Source: an uncultured Hyphomicrobiales bacterium
Lineage (GTDB): Bacteria > Pseudomonadota > Alphaproteobacteria > Rhizobiales > Xanthobacteraceae
Reading direction: 5' to 3'
Assembly: GCA_903878085.1 (NCBI GenBank)
Contig: CAIRGJ010000063.1
Span: forward strand, 60,207 to 124,206
DNA: 64,000 nt
In this document: piece by piece, positions 29,254 to 39,438 of the stretch
Position numbering within the stretch: the first letter of the stretch is position 1
Layout: every line of letters starts with the position of its first letter
Translations under genes and position numbers: made by a program
The notes under the pieces: model-generated
Database searches by the model: none
What the model was told of the DNA's origin: nothing
What the model saw: the letters and a program-made list of their open reading frames with translations, nothing else

Positions 29254-31248
29254 ATGCGCTTTACGCCCCAGTTTCTCGACGAGTTGAAGTCGCGGCTTCC
29301 GGTCTCGGAAGTCGTCGGCCGCCGCGTCAAGCTCACGCGCTCGGGCCGCGAGCTGAAGGGCCTGTCGCCGTTCAACAAGGAGAAAACCCCGTCCTTCTTC
29401 GTCAACGATCAGAAGGAAGCCTGGTTCGATTTCTCCTCGGGCAAGAACGGCAGCATTTTCGATTTCGTCATGTTGACCGAGGGCGTCACCTTCCCGGAAG
29501 CGGTCGAGCGCTTGGCGCAGATGGCCGGCGTCGCTTTGCCGAAAGTGTCGCATGAGGACCAGCAGCGCGACGCGCGCGCTAAGACGCTGCATGACGTCAT
29601 GGAACTGGCGGCGAAGTTTTTCGAGACGACGCTCGCCTCGCGCGTCGGCGCCAAGGCGCGCGGATATCTCGCCGACCGCAGCCTCGATCCGGCGACACAG
29701 CTCAAGTTCCGTCTCGGTTACGCCTCGGCCGAGCGCTTCGCGCTCAAGGAGCATCTCGGCTCCCACGGCATTCCGGTCGAGGACATGATCGAGGCCGGTC
29801 TGCTGATTTCCGGCGGCGACATTCCGGTGCCGTTCGATCGCTTCCGCGACCGCGTGATGTTTCCGATAACCGACATTCGCGGCCGCGTCATCGCCTTCGG
29901 CGGCCGCGCCATGGATAAAGACGCGCAGGCGAAATATCTCAATTCGCCGGAGACGCCGCTCTTTCACAAAGGCCATACGCTCTACAACATCGCCGCCGCG
30001 CGCCAGGCCGCGCATGACGGCGCGCCCATCATCGTGGTCGAAGGCTATGTTGACGTCATCGCCATGGTCACCGCGGGTTATGCCGCCGCGGTCGCGCCGC
30101 TCGGCACGGCCTTGACCGAAGACCAGCTGGCGCTGTTGTGGAAGATGGCGGACGAGCCGGTGCTGTGCTTCGACGGCGACAAGGCGGGCATTCGCGCCGC
30201 GTTCCGCGCCGTCGACATCGCGATGCCGCGGCTCACGCCCGGCAAGAGCCTGAAATTCGCGCTGCTGCCGCAGGGCCAAGACCCCGACGATCTGCTGCGC
30301 TCGGCCGGCCGCGAGGCGGTGGTCGAGGTGATCGAAGCGGCCAAGCCGCTCGCCGCCATGCTGTGGACCCGCGAGACCGAAGGCCACCAGTTCGACACGC
30401 CGGAACGCCGCGCCGCACTCGAGGCCCGCATCAACGAAGTCACCACCGGCATCGCCGACGAATCCGTGCGCAAATATTACCGGCAGGATTTCCAGGAGCG
30501 GCTGCGGCAGTTTTTTGCCCCGGCGCAAGGCCAGGGCTTTGGCGGGCGCGGTAATTTCCAGCGCGGGCAGGGTGCCGGTCAGCCGAACTGGCGCGAGCGT
30601 GAGCAAGCCGGCGCCGGCGGCGGTGCCTCGCGGTTTGGCGCCAAATTCGGCGCCAAGCGTCCCGAGATCGGCTCCCGCAACACGCCCTATGTCGTGGTCA
30701 GCCAGCAGATGGCCTCGAGCCCGCTGCATCGCGGCGCCCGCACCGCGGTGCCGCTGCGCGAGGCGCTGATCCTGCAGGCCGCGCTCAACCATCCCTGGTT
30801 GCTGCACGACCACATGGAGGAACTGGCCTCGCTCGAGTTCCGTTATCCGGACGCCGAACGGCTCAAGGCGGCCCTGATCGACATCGCCGCCCACGCCCAG
30901 GCTGCGGATTCGGCCGCGATCCGGGCGGAACTCACCGCCCGCGACCTCACCGGGGTCACCGAGCGGATCCAGGCCGCGATCACGACCGCCTCGGTCTGGG
31001 GGGCGCGTCCGGATGCGGCGCCGGAGGACGTTCTGGTGACCTGGCAGCAGCTCGTTGCCTTGCATCGCCAGTGGCATTCACTAACTAAGGAGCTCAAGGA
31101 CGCGGAACAGGCCCTTGGCCAAGACTCCAGCGAAGCCAACTATTTGCGGCTGCGCGACGTCAAAGTCCGGCTCGAACGGATGGATGGCACGGAAGCCCTG
31201 ATCGAGGGCTTCGGCGCGTCCTCGGGGCGGGGCGCAAGGAGCTTATAA
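29254..31248 (+). CDS. dnaG: DNA primase (664 aa)
   Basis: DnaG makes RNA primers at the replication fork. The N-terminal domain starts RFTPQFLDELKSRLPVSEVV. The zinc-ribbon positions normally held by CPFH and CFGC read SPFN and FSSG, so the zinc ligands are missing. The TOPRIM domain (VVEGYVDVIAMVTAGY, CFDGDKAGIRAA) is intact. A Gly/Arg/Gln-rich linker near residues 425-470 precedes the DnaB-binding C-terminal helices. rpoD follows on the same strand, the classic macromolecular-synthesis order. Confidence 0.96.
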   Translation: MRFTPQFLDELKSRLPVSEVVGRRVKLTRSGRELKGLSPFNKEKTPSFFVNDQKEAWFDFSSGKNGSIFDFVMLTEGVTFPEAVERLAQMAGVALPKVSHEDQQRDARAKTLHDVMELAAKFFETTLASRVGAKARGYLADRSLDPATQLKFRLGYASAERFALKEHLGSHGIPVEDMIEAGLLISGGDIPVPFDRFRDRVMFPITDIRGRVIAFGGRAMDKDAQAKYLNSPETPLFHKGHTLYNIAAARQAAHDGAPIIVVEGYVDVIAMVTAGYAAAVAPLGTALTEDQLALLWKMADEPVLCFDGDKAGIRAAFRAVDIAMPRLTPGKSLKFALLPQGQDPDDLLRSAGREAVVEVIEAAKPLAAMLWTRETEGHQFDTPERRAALEARINEVTTGIADESVRKYYRQDFQERLRQFFAPAQGQGFGGRGNFQRGQGAGQPNWREREQAGAGGGASRFGAKFGAKRPEIGSRNTPYVVVSQQMASSPLHRGARTAVPLREALILQAALNHPWLLHDHMEELASLEFRYPDAERLKAALIDIAAHAQAADSAAIRAELTARDLTGVTERIQAAITTASVWGARPDAAPEDVLVTWQQLVALHRQWHSLTKELKDAEQALGQDSSEANYLRLRDVKVRLERMDGTEALIEGFGASSGRGARSL

Positions 31249-31509
31249 GAAGCCTATGATCTGGCCTTTATGGGGCTTTATAGGCTTGACCGCAGGCCGC
31301 TAAGGCGGCACGGAATTACCGGACCGGCGGGGAAGAATGGGTCGTTCCCGGCGGTATTATGCAGGGTTAATCGGAGCTTAAGCGGGCTCCGGCGACACTG
31401 GTGACCTGATTCGAGGGCTACGCCATCCCGGCGCGGCCCTTTTGGCCATGCGCTCGGATCGCCGTGGCCGTGTGATGCGTTTGAATCTGAGGGGACCGCG
31501 GCGCCGCGG

Positions 31510-33708
<2,199 letters not shown>

Positions 33709-33715
33709 GCTTCTT

Positions 33716-33810
33716 GTCCCGGGCGCGCTGCAACACGAAGTGTTGCGGCGCAGAACCGGGACCGCCAAGCACTCCGGCCTCCGGTCATCCCCGCGAAGGC
33801 GGGGATCCAG
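33716..33810. repeat. Two interspersed palindromic elements after rpoD
   Basis: GTCCCGG (33716-33722) and CCGGGAC (33756-33762) bracket a second hairpin, GCAACAC-GAA-GTGTTGC. A separate element around CCCCGCG-AAG-GCGGGGA (33790-33806) is the CCCGCG-type repeat of these genomes. Confidence 0.65.
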
Positions 33811-33824
33811 CGCTTATCGGAATC

Positions 33825-33854
33825 AAAACGGCGGGCCTCGCGCCCGCCGTTTTG
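33825..33854. terminator. Bidirectional terminator between rpoD and the small secreted protein gene
   Basis: AAAACGGCGGGC and GCCCGCCGTTTT pair around CTCGC, with T-rich sequence after it on the plus strand and A-run mirrored on the other. It can end both converging genes. Confidence 0.85.
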
Positions 33855-33874
33855 TTTGTCCGCCGCAATTAAAC

Positions 33875-34204
33875 TCAGCTCACGCCCGGCTGACACCGTC
33901 GCCATTCCTGCGCCGGGGCGGCGTCGCCCTCGCGCGCCTGCGCCAGATATTCGCCGAGCAGCGTGATCGACACTGTGTTGCCGGCGCCGGCTTCGCCCGG
34001 CGGGATCACGTAGGAGAAGAAGTGGCGGCTATAATCGCCCTGCGCTTTCGTGCCCCCGGGCGTGACGATGGCGGGCCCGCGGATCGTCATGTGTTTGCCG
34101 TCGGCGCGGCACCAGTCGCCGTCGATGGCGTCGGCCAAGGCCGGCGCGGCCTGCGCCAGCAGCGCCGCACAGGCGGCGGCGGTGAGAATGGTCCGGTGGT
34201 TCAT
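33875..34204 (-). CDS. Small secreted protein of unknown function (109 aa)
   Basis: A clear signal peptide (HRTILTAAACAALLAQAAPALA) precedes a mature part of about 84 residues. It has two Cys (DGDWCRADGKH and RRCQPG) that may pair, and the stretch HFFSYVIPPGEAGAGNTVSI. GGAGGCAGCC precedes the ATG. I recognise no family with a known role. It converges with rpoD and diverges from the transglycosylase gene. Confidence 0.7.
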   Translation of the reverse strand: MNHRTILTAAACAALLAQAAPALADAIDGDWCRADGKHMTIRGPAIVTPGGTKAQGDYSRHFFSYVIPPGEAGAGNTVSITLLGEYLAQAREGDAAPAQEWRRCQPGVS

Positions 34205-34349
34205 GGCTGCCTCCTCGCTGTCGTTGCCGGCTTGGCCATTATAGCAGGCTGGCGATCATAGCAGGAACTGGCGTGCCGGCGAGCCGGGGCGCAACGCTTC
34301 GCGCCGGGCCGGCAGCATGCCAAGATCGGTGCCCAGGGAGACCCCGAGG

Positions 34350-35162
34350 ATGCCCATGATGTTACGACCGCTCACGGCGCTGATTTTTTCGCTGCTGCTC
34401 ACCGCCCCCGCGCTCGCCGCCAAATGCGGCGGCGACTTCAACACGTTCATCGCAGCAATCTCGCGCGACGCGGCCTCAGCCGGCGTGTCGCGCAGCGTGA
34501 TCGACTCCGCGTTGACCGGCGTCACGGTCGACCAGACCGTGCTCGATTTCGACCGGCGCCAGCGCTACACCTTCCGCAAGTCCTTCGAGGATTACGCCAA
34601 GACCCGCGTCATCCCGGCGCGCATCAAGCGCGCGCAAGGCCTGATGCAGCGCCACGCGCCGCTGCTGTCGCGCATCGAGCGGCAGTTTGGCGTGCCGGCC
34701 TCCGTCGTCATGGCGATCTGGACGCTGGAAACCGACAATGGCGGCGGCGACATGGGCAAGCTGCCGGTGGTGCGCACGCTGGCGACGCTGGCCTGGGATT
34801 GCCGCCGCACCGAATTGTTCCAGGGCGAGTTGATCGCGGCCTTGCAGATCGTGCAGCGCGGCGACCTGCCGTTGCGCGACCTGGTCGGCGCCTTTGCCGG
34901 CGAGATCGGCCAGACCCAGTTCCTGCCGTCGTCCTACATCAAGTACGGCGTCGACTATGACGGCAACGGCCACGTCGACCTGCGCCATTCGGTGCCGGAC
35001 GTGCTGGCCTCGACCGCCAATCTGTTGAAGAGCAGCGGCTGGCAGGCCGGCGCGCCTTACGGCGAGGGCACCGCGAATTTCGAGGCGATGCGCGAGTGGA
35101 ACCGCTCCGAGATCTACCGCAAGACCATCGTGCTGATGTCGCAGCGCATCGCCGGGCAGTGA
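34350..35162 (+). CDS. Lytic murein transglycosylase, MltB family (270 aa)
   Basis: These enzymes cleave peptidoglycan with 1,6-anhydro formation in the periplasm. The signal peptide is LTALIFSLLLTAPALA-AKC. The SLT_2 core has the catalytic Glu in MAIWTLETDNGGGDMGKLPV, then AFAGEIGQTQFLPSSYIKYG and DYDGNGHVDLRHSVPDVLAS. I place the start at ATG 34350 with CAGGGAG at 34334-34340; the frame upstream to 34317 is not signal-like. The usual C-terminal peptidoglycan-binding domain is absent, so this is the short form. Confidence 0.9.
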   Translation: MPMMLRPLTALIFSLLLTAPALAAKCGGDFNTFIAAISRDAASAGVSRSVIDSALTGVTVDQTVLDFDRRQRYTFRKSFEDYAKTRVIPARIKRAQGLMQRHAPLLSRIERQFGVPASVVMAIWTLETDNGGGDMGKLPVVRTLATLAWDCRRTELFQGELIAALQIVQRGDLPLRDLVGAFAGEIGQTQFLPSSYIKYGVDYDGNGHVDLRHSVPDVLASTANLLKSSGWQAGAPYGEGTANFEAMREWNRSEIYRKTIVLMSQRIAGQ

Positions 35163-35174
35163 GCCAAAACGCAA

Positions 35175-35202
35175 ACGGCGGGCTTGCGGCCCGCCGTTTT
35201 TT
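35175..35202 (+). terminator. Rho-independent terminator after the MltB-family gene
   Basis: ACGGCGGGC and GCCCGCCGT pair around TTGCG, followed by TTTTT. It lies 12 bases after the stop and can also serve the converging DUF1330 gene. Confidence 0.85.
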
Positions 35203-35221
35203 ATTCGCGCGGCGTAGCGCC

Positions 35222-35515
35222 TTACTCCAACCCCTCGACAATACGCACGTCGCGCACCGCGCCGTCGCCGAGCACCTTGACCGCGGCCTGATAGCCGGGC
35301 GAGTCGTGCGCGGCCTTGGCCTTTTCCAGGCTCTCGAATTCGGTGACGACGACGCGCTGGATCACGCCGGCCTCATAGGCCGCCGCCGCGGTGCCGCGGG
35401 CGAGGTACTTCGAGCCGAACGGCGCGGTCGCCGGCGAGGCGAGCTTGGCGTAGGCGGCGAGCTTTTCCGGGTCCTTCACGTCGCGATAGAAGGTGATCCA
35501 ATAGGCCTTGGGCAT
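35222..35515 (-). CDS. DUF1330 family protein (97 aa)
   Basis: The 97 residues match the small DUF1330 dimeric ferredoxin-like family: MPKAYWITFYRDVKDPEKLA, RGTAAAAYEAG, VVVTEFESLEKAKAAHDSPG and a C-terminal RDVRIVEG. No enzyme activity is firmly assigned to the family. It stands alone. A paralogue of the same length lies at 39095-39388 on the same strand, about 50% alike by eye. Confidence 0.9.
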   Translation of the reverse strand: MPKAYWITFYRDVKDPEKLAAYAKLASPATAPFGSKYLARGTAAAAYEAGVIQRVVVTEFESLEKAKAAHDSPGYQAAVKVLGDGAVRDVRIVEGLE

Positions 35516-35920
35516 GGCGGCTCCGTTTCTTGTGTTTGTGGTGAGGTGGACGTCGGTTGGATGGGCATCCTAGCGGCGGGCGCGGGCAGGGCAAGGCGGC
35601 CAAACGCCGGCCGGCCCCGCGCATTCGCGCCAAGTCGTCTCAATTTGTCCGAAAAACGAGAGCGGAGTTTTGAGCTTTTTCGCCGATCCTGGCCGGATGC
35701 CCAGAGTCCGCAAAGAAAAAATGGCCATTTCCGGCATCGGCGCTGTCATGGCTGTGCCGAGGGCCGGCATCGTGCATCCCGTTGCGGCGGCCGACGCGGC
35801 GCGCGATGAAGGTCACAAGCGGCAGCATGCGTCCGCAGCTTTCGATGACGAGCGTGCGCCGCTGTCTTACGGCACCGGCCTGGTGATCGACCGCACGGCC
35901 TAGCGCGCGCTGTATCCCAC
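35516..35920. other. 405-bp region with no supported gene
   Basis: A 77-codon plus-strand frame (35670-35903) and an overlapping minus-strand frame lack a ribosome-binding site and family-like text. The region probably holds the DUF1330 promoter near its left end. I see no palindromes of note. Confidence 0.45.
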
Positions 35921-36616
35921 TCAATTGCCCTTCGCGGCCTGCGCCACCGTCACCGGCGTGTCGCGCCACAGCGCCGGAAACATCGTCTTCAGGTTTTCCA
36001 CTTTCGGCAGATCGTTGATGGCGATGTAGGGCTGCGTCGGATGCAGCGTCGCGTAGTCCTGGTGATAATCCTCTGCGGCGAAGAATGCGGCCGTCATCGT
36101 GCCGGTCTTGGTTACGATTGGCCGCTTGAAGACATGCGCCTGGTCGAGTTGCGCGATGTAGGCTAGCGCGGTTTTGCGCTGCGCCTCGCTCTGCGGGAAA
36201 ATTTCCGAGCGGTATTGCGTGCCGGAATCCGGCCCCTGCCGGTTGAGCTGCGTCGGGTCGTGCGCGACCGCGAAGTAAATTTGCAAAATCTTGCCGTAGG
36301 AAATCTGCCGCGGGTCGAAGGTCACCTTCACGCTTTCGGCGTGGGCGGTCGAGCCCGAACTGACCGCGCGATAGTCCGCGTCCTTCTGCGCGCCGCCGGC
36401 ATAGCCCGAGACGGCGTTGGTGACGCCTTTGGTGTGCTGATAGATGGCCTGGACGCCCCAGAAGCAGCCGCCCGCGAGCACCGCGGTTTCCAGCCCGCCC
36501 GCTGACGCGGGCGCTTCCGGCGCGGGCGGCGGCAGGGCAATGGCGGTCTCGGCGCGCGCCGTCAGCGGCGCAAAGGCGAAGGCTGCGGCGATCAGCAGGG
36601 CGGCGGAACGGTGCAT
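35921..36616 (-). CDS. msrA: Peptide-methionine (S)-S-oxide reductase, exported (231 aa)
   Basis: MsrA repairs oxidised methionine. The catalytic motif is GGCFWGVQAIYQHTKGV. Other family text includes VSGYAGGAQKDADYRAVSSG and YFAVAHDPTQLNRQGPDSGT. A signal peptide (ALLIAAAFAFAPLTARAE) indicates a periplasmic form, unlike the usual cytosolic enzyme. I place the start at ATG 36616 with GGGAGA upstream; ATG 36682 would put 22 residues before the signal peptide. No msrB is adjacent. Confidence 0.93.
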   Translation of the reverse strand: MHRSAALLIAAAFAFAPLTARAETAIALPPPAPEAPASAGGLETAVLAGGCFWGVQAIYQHTKGVTNAVSGYAGGAQKDADYRAVSSGSTAHAESVKVTFDPRQISYGKILQIYFAVAHDPTQLNRQGPDSGTQYRSEIFPQSEAQRKTALAYIAQLDQAHVFKRPIVTKTGTMTAAFFAAEDYHQDYATLHPTQPYIAINDLPKVENLKTMFPALWRDTPVTVAQAAKGN

Positions 36617-36723
36617 GAGAATGTCTCCCAGAGGGTGTGCCGCCTTCATATACGGACGAAACCGCGCGGCGGCATTACACAAAGAGACACGTCTGCGTGA
36701 CAGCGGCGTTATGATCCAGCGCC

Positions 36724-36764
36724 GTCATCCTGGGGCGGCCGCGAAGCGGCCCTCGAAGGATGAC
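36724..36764. repeat. Palindromic interspersed repeat (GTCATCC-type)
   Basis: GTCATCC and GGATGAC form the outer arms, and GGCCGC with GCGGCC form the inner arms around GAA. It matches the common GTCATCCTG...GAAGGATGAC element of Bradyrhizobium-like genomes, recognised from memory. Confidence 0.7.
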
Positions 36765-36787
36765 AGGCAATGTCGAGCGGGGCGGTA

Positions 36788-36851
36788 GGGTGGGCTAAGG
36801 CGCGGCTTGGCCGCCGTAGCGCAGCGAAGGCGGCAACGCGCCGAGCCCACC
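36788..36851. repeat. Palindromic interspersed repeat (GGTGGGCT-type)
   Basis: GGTGGGCT near 36789-36796 and AGCCCACC at 36844-36851 bracket CGCGGC- and GCCGCC-type inner arms. Together with the element just upstream this fills the 291-bp gap between msrA and the next minus-strand frame. Confidence 0.65.
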
Positions 36852-36907
36852 GCAATCATGCGATCGGATTCCGTTGGCGGTCCGACGGTGGGTTCGCTTC
36901 GTTTAGC

Positions 36908-37435
36908 TCAGCCTGTGCTCGCTATTCGCTTGATTTGCCGCAGACGATCTATAGTCCTGCAGAGTGAGCGTGAGCGCGCTGAGGCGTATGCCCTTTCAGG
37001 AGACCAGCGTGCACCAATGAATTCAAGTATACGAGTCGTATAGTCGCCCTCATCATAAAACATCGCTTTGCGCCCGGCTCTTCGTCCAGAGCCAAGCCTC
37101 TTCAAGAACTGCTTCGGATTTTGGATTGTATCCGTATTTCTTGGAATCACGTTCTGTCGCACATTTAACCATCGAGCCACTGCCTCGGCGTCAGCTAAAA
37201 TCCACGATTCTATCGTTTTATCTGCAACCCGAAAAACTAAACCAGCTTCGCGATTCGGAGCGAGCTTTTTGATCAAAGCGGCCGGACAAGGGGCATCATG
37301 ATCCAAGTCTCGAACAACCAAATAAAGAATATCGTCTGCCGCCGCGTGATTTAGTGCAGACAAGTTTTTGTCGATCCAATCCTTGCCTCGTCGGCCTCGA
37401 GTTGTCGCTACCGTATGTCCGCAGAAGCGGAGCAG
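36908..37435 (-). pseudogene. TOPRIM/DUF4276-like protein remnant lacking its N-terminus
   Basis: The frame reads ALLRFCGHTVATRGRRGKDW, then IDKNLSALNHAAADD, LYLVVRDLDHDAPCPAALIK, FRVADKTIESWILADAEAVA and ending with arginine-rich text. This matches a family of small TOPRIM-like proteins whose N-terminus should carry a VEG-type acidic motif. No ATG or GTG exists in frame before TTG 37363. The coding text continues upstream without a start to an interspersed repeat at 37449-37468. The start was probably lost there. Composition is more AT-rich than its neighbours. Function unknown; relatives occur near ATPases in accessory regions. Confidence 0.55.
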
Positions 37436-37448
37436 TGCTCTGCTATGG

Positions 37449-37468
37449 GTCCCCGCTTTCGCGGGGAC
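37449..37468. repeat. CCCGC-type interspersed hairpin at the 5' edge of the remnant
   Basis: GTCCCCGC and GCGGGGAC pair around TTTC. In the remnant's frame it encodes VPAKAGTH, the well-known read-through product of this repeat in related genomes. Confidence 0.7.
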
Positions 37469-37510
37469 GACAAAGGAAGTTACGCGTGCGCGTTTTTCGT
37501 CGCGCCTGCG

Positions 37511-37765
37511 CTACTTCACCTTCATCGCTTTTTCCGGCGTGGCGCCGACGCGGGCGATGCTTTGTATAGCCAGCGTCGAACGGCCGGATTTTTCCGCGAT
37601 CTCGCGGTCCTGCTCGATGATGAAGCCGCGGGCCGGTTCGTCTTTGTCGAGGCCGCCGAGGATCTCGGCCGGCACGCGCCGGTTGGAGCGCTGCGAGCCA
37701 TCCTCATAGATGACGTCGAAGAACACGAATTCGCCCTTGGGGTTGGTTCCGGGTTTCTTGGCCAT
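37511..37765 (-). CDS. Small conserved protein of unknown function (84 aa)
   Basis: The 84 residues begin MAKKPGTNPKGEFVFFDVIY and continue EDGSQRSNRRVPAEILGGLD, then a basic C-terminus (VGATPEKAMKVK). The composition is coding-like, and GTCTCCC-complement (GGGAGAC) lies before the ATG on the minus strand. I do not recognise a characterised family. It follows cspA, but a strong terminator lies between them, so it is transcribed separately. Confidence 0.65.
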   Translation of the reverse strand: MAKKPGTNPKGEFVFFDVIYEDGSQRSNRRVPAEILGGLDKDEPARGFIIEQDREIAEKSGRSTLAIQSIARVGATPEKAMKVK

Positions 37766-37870
37766 GGGAGACGTCCTACTCGTTCGGATTTTACGTCATT
37801 CCGGGATGCGCTCGTTCGCACGCGCGCGCCCTGGAATGACGAGGGGCCGGTTCGGCGGTCAATTACAAAA

Positions 37871-37897
37871 AGAAAAAACCCCGCGCAAGCGCGGGGT
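37871..37897 (-). terminator. Rho-independent terminator of cspA
   Basis: ACCCCGCG and CGCGGGGT form a hairpin around CAAG. On the minus strand it is followed by TTTTTTCTTTTTG. It lies 19 bases past the cspA stop. Confidence 0.88.
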
Positions 37898-37915
37898 TTC
37901 TCCAGTCGTGTTAGC

Positions 37916-38125
37916 TCAAACGGCCTGAAGGTTCGCGGCAGCGGACTTGCCGCTGCGCGGATCGGCCTGCACGTCGAACGAAAGCTTCTGGCCTTCGTTG
38001 AGGTTGCTCATGCCAGCGCGCTCGACAGCCGAGATGTGAACGAACACATCCGGTCCGCCGCCGTCCTGCACGATGAAACCAAAGCCTTTTTGGCTGTTGA
38101 AGAACTTAACGGTACCTGTGGCCAT
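37916..38125 (-). CDS. Cold-shock domain protein, CspA family (69 aa)
   Basis: The 69-residue OB-fold binds RNA and single-stranded DNA. RNP1 is KGFGFI ([13 protein letters not shown]) and RNP2 is VFVHIS ([13 protein letters not shown]). I place the start at ATG 38125 (MATGTVKFF), with GGAGG 6-7 bases upstream. The upstream frame to 38170 is not family-like. The predicted promoter gives a leader of about 140 bases, as expected for cold-shock mRNAs. Confidence 0.95.
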   Translation of the reverse strand: MATGTVKFFNSQKGFGFIVQDGGGPDVFVHISAVERAGMSNLNEGQKLSFDVQADPRSGKSAAANLQAV

Positions 38126-38621
38126 AGTGGCCTCCTTTGGAAAACGCAGTGTTGCGTCTATGCCCCACACAAACCATTCGCGTGGGCCTCATATCCGGAT
38201 TTTTGCGAGTTCTTGTGGGATAAGGTCCGTAAAGACCGAAAACGGCAAGGCCGGCTAAATCTCGAATGCCGCTTATATAGGAGTGTGCTGCCCGTTTGGC
38301 AATCGCGGCCGTTGCGCCGGCCATCCGCCCGGTTTGCGCTGCGGCGCAGCGGTAAAAGGTTAACGAACCCTTGCCACACTGTGGCGCAAAAGTGGCGGCG
38401 CGGCAGTTTGACGCGATGTTGTGCCGCGGCCGTTCAATTTGAAATCAAATGCGCTCAATTGCGACGGCCACGCAACATTCCGCATGAGTCTTGCGCATGG
38501 TTCGCATGCTTACTTAGCCCTACTGCTGCAGCGCAATACGCGTATATTGCACTGCAACAACAAGATCGAAGTCTAGAGGGAAACGCCGTTGGGGTCGGGC
38601 CTTCGTGAAAGGAACTGAACC
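38126..38621. other. 496-bp divergent region: cspA leader and promoter, and promoter side of the small-protein operon
   Basis: The cspA promoter is at 38274-38302. The rest, about 38303-38590, is more AT-rich, with repeated G/C-poor stretches, and no frame looks coding. A GAAAGGA site for the gene at 38622 is at 38607-38613. Confidence 0.5.
38274..38302 (-). promoter_or_regulatory. Sigma-70-type promoter of cspA
   Basis: On the minus strand TTGCCA (38302-38297) and TATATA (38279-38274) are exactly 17 bases apart. The start point would be near 38267, giving a structured leader of about 140 bases before the ATG at 38125. Confidence 0.7.
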
Positions 38622-38876
38622 ATGGCTACATCAGCACTCGCCTATACCCTCGCTTTCACCGACACCTCCGCCACCAAGGCCAAAACCGCTGCCAAGATTC
38701 AGCCGAAGGCCGGCTCCGGCTTCTTCAGCCGCATCTTCGCGGCCATGGCGACGGCGCGGCTGCGCCAGGCCGAGCGGGAAGTCGCGAACTATCTCGCCGA
38801 CACCGGCGGCAAATTCACCGACGAAGCCGAGCGCGAGATCGAGCGCCGCTTCCTGTCCAACCAGTCGCACTGGTGA
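38622..38876 (+). CDS. Small basic protein of unknown function (84 aa)
   Basis: Begins MATSALAYTLAFTDTSATKA and continues with a helical region FFSRIFAAMATARLRQAERE, VANYLADTGGKFTDEAERE. The middle (ARLRQAEREVANYL) resembles small DUF1127-like or stress-related proteins of Bradyrhizobium-type genomes. GAAAGGAACTGAACC precedes the ATG. It is followed 55 bp later by another very small gene and may share its transcript. Confidence 0.7.
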   Translation: MATSALAYTLAFTDTSATKAKTAAKIQPKAGSGFFSRIFAAMATARLRQAEREVANYLADTGGKFTDEAEREIERRFLSNQSHW

Positions 38877-38931
38877 GACCGGACGTCACCAACTTCACGC
38901 CCATTGCATTACGACCAGGAGAACTAAAGAG

Positions 38932-39093
38932 ATGAATACGCTACCGCTTCGCACTTCCTATGTTCCTGAAGCTTGGGTGCTTCCGAGCTTCTCGCGCATT
39001 GGCGGCTTCGTAACTGCCGTGCTCGACGTGTTTGCCGAGGCGCATGCCATGGCAGTCGCCGTAGAGAAACTGCCGTTCGTCACCGAACGGTAA
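38932..39093 (+). CDS. Very small protein of unknown function (53 aa)
   Basis: The frame begins MNTLPLRTSYVPEAWVLPSF and ends AMAVAVEKLPFVTER. The centre (FVTAVLDVFAEAHAMAVAVE) is an amphipathic helix. AGGAG lies 11 bases before the ATG. A longer in-frame opening up to 38605 exists only as the shadow of the preceding gene. It ends 1 base before the converging DUF1330 stop. Confidence 0.6.
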   Translation: MNTLPLRTSYVPEAWVLPSFSRIGGFVTAVLDVFAEAHAMAVAVEKLPFVTER

Positions 39094-39094
39094 G

Positions 39095-39388
39095 CTAGCC
39101 TCCTTCGACGATGCGCATGTCGCGCTCGACATTGCCGGCGCCAAGCACCTTGAGCGCTTCTTGATAGGCCGGCGTGTCGTGCGCGGCGGCAGCCAACGCC
39201 ACGCTGTCGAACTCGATGAGCACCACGCGCTCGTCCATCCCGGCCTCGTAAGTTTTGGCCGGCTTGTTGCGGACCAGGAAGCGGCCGCCGGCGGCGGTCA
39301 GCGCGGGACCGGCGAGTTTGGCGTAAGCCTGCCAGGCCTCCGGATTTTTCACCGACCGATACGTCACCACCCAATAGGCTTTCGGCAT
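39095..39388 (-). CDS. DUF1330 family protein, second copy (97 aa)
   Basis: Begins MPKAYWVVTYRSVKNPEAWQ and carries VVLIEFDSVALAAAAHDTPA and a C-terminal RDMRIVEGG, the same layout as the protein at 35222-35515. GGGAGAGAAGC precedes the ATG. It follows the NTF2-like gene by 50 bp on the same strand, so the two may be cotranscribed. Confidence 0.9.
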   Translation of the reverse strand: MPKAYWVVTYRSVKNPEAWQAYAKLAGPALTAAGGRFLVRNKPAKTYEAGMDERVVLIEFDSVALAAAAHDTPAYQEALKVLGAGNVERDMRIVEGG

Positions 39389-39438
39389 GCTTCTCTCCCT
39401 GTTTTGTTTTTTGATGAAACGCCGCCGCGACCGCTAGC

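Noticed and set aside
29158..31077. 639-codon frame antisense to dnaG
   Set aside because: Same shadow effect; no start signal or family text.
35670..35903. 77-codon plus-strand frame as a gene
   Set aside because: No ribosome-binding site, odd composition and overlap with other equally weak frames.
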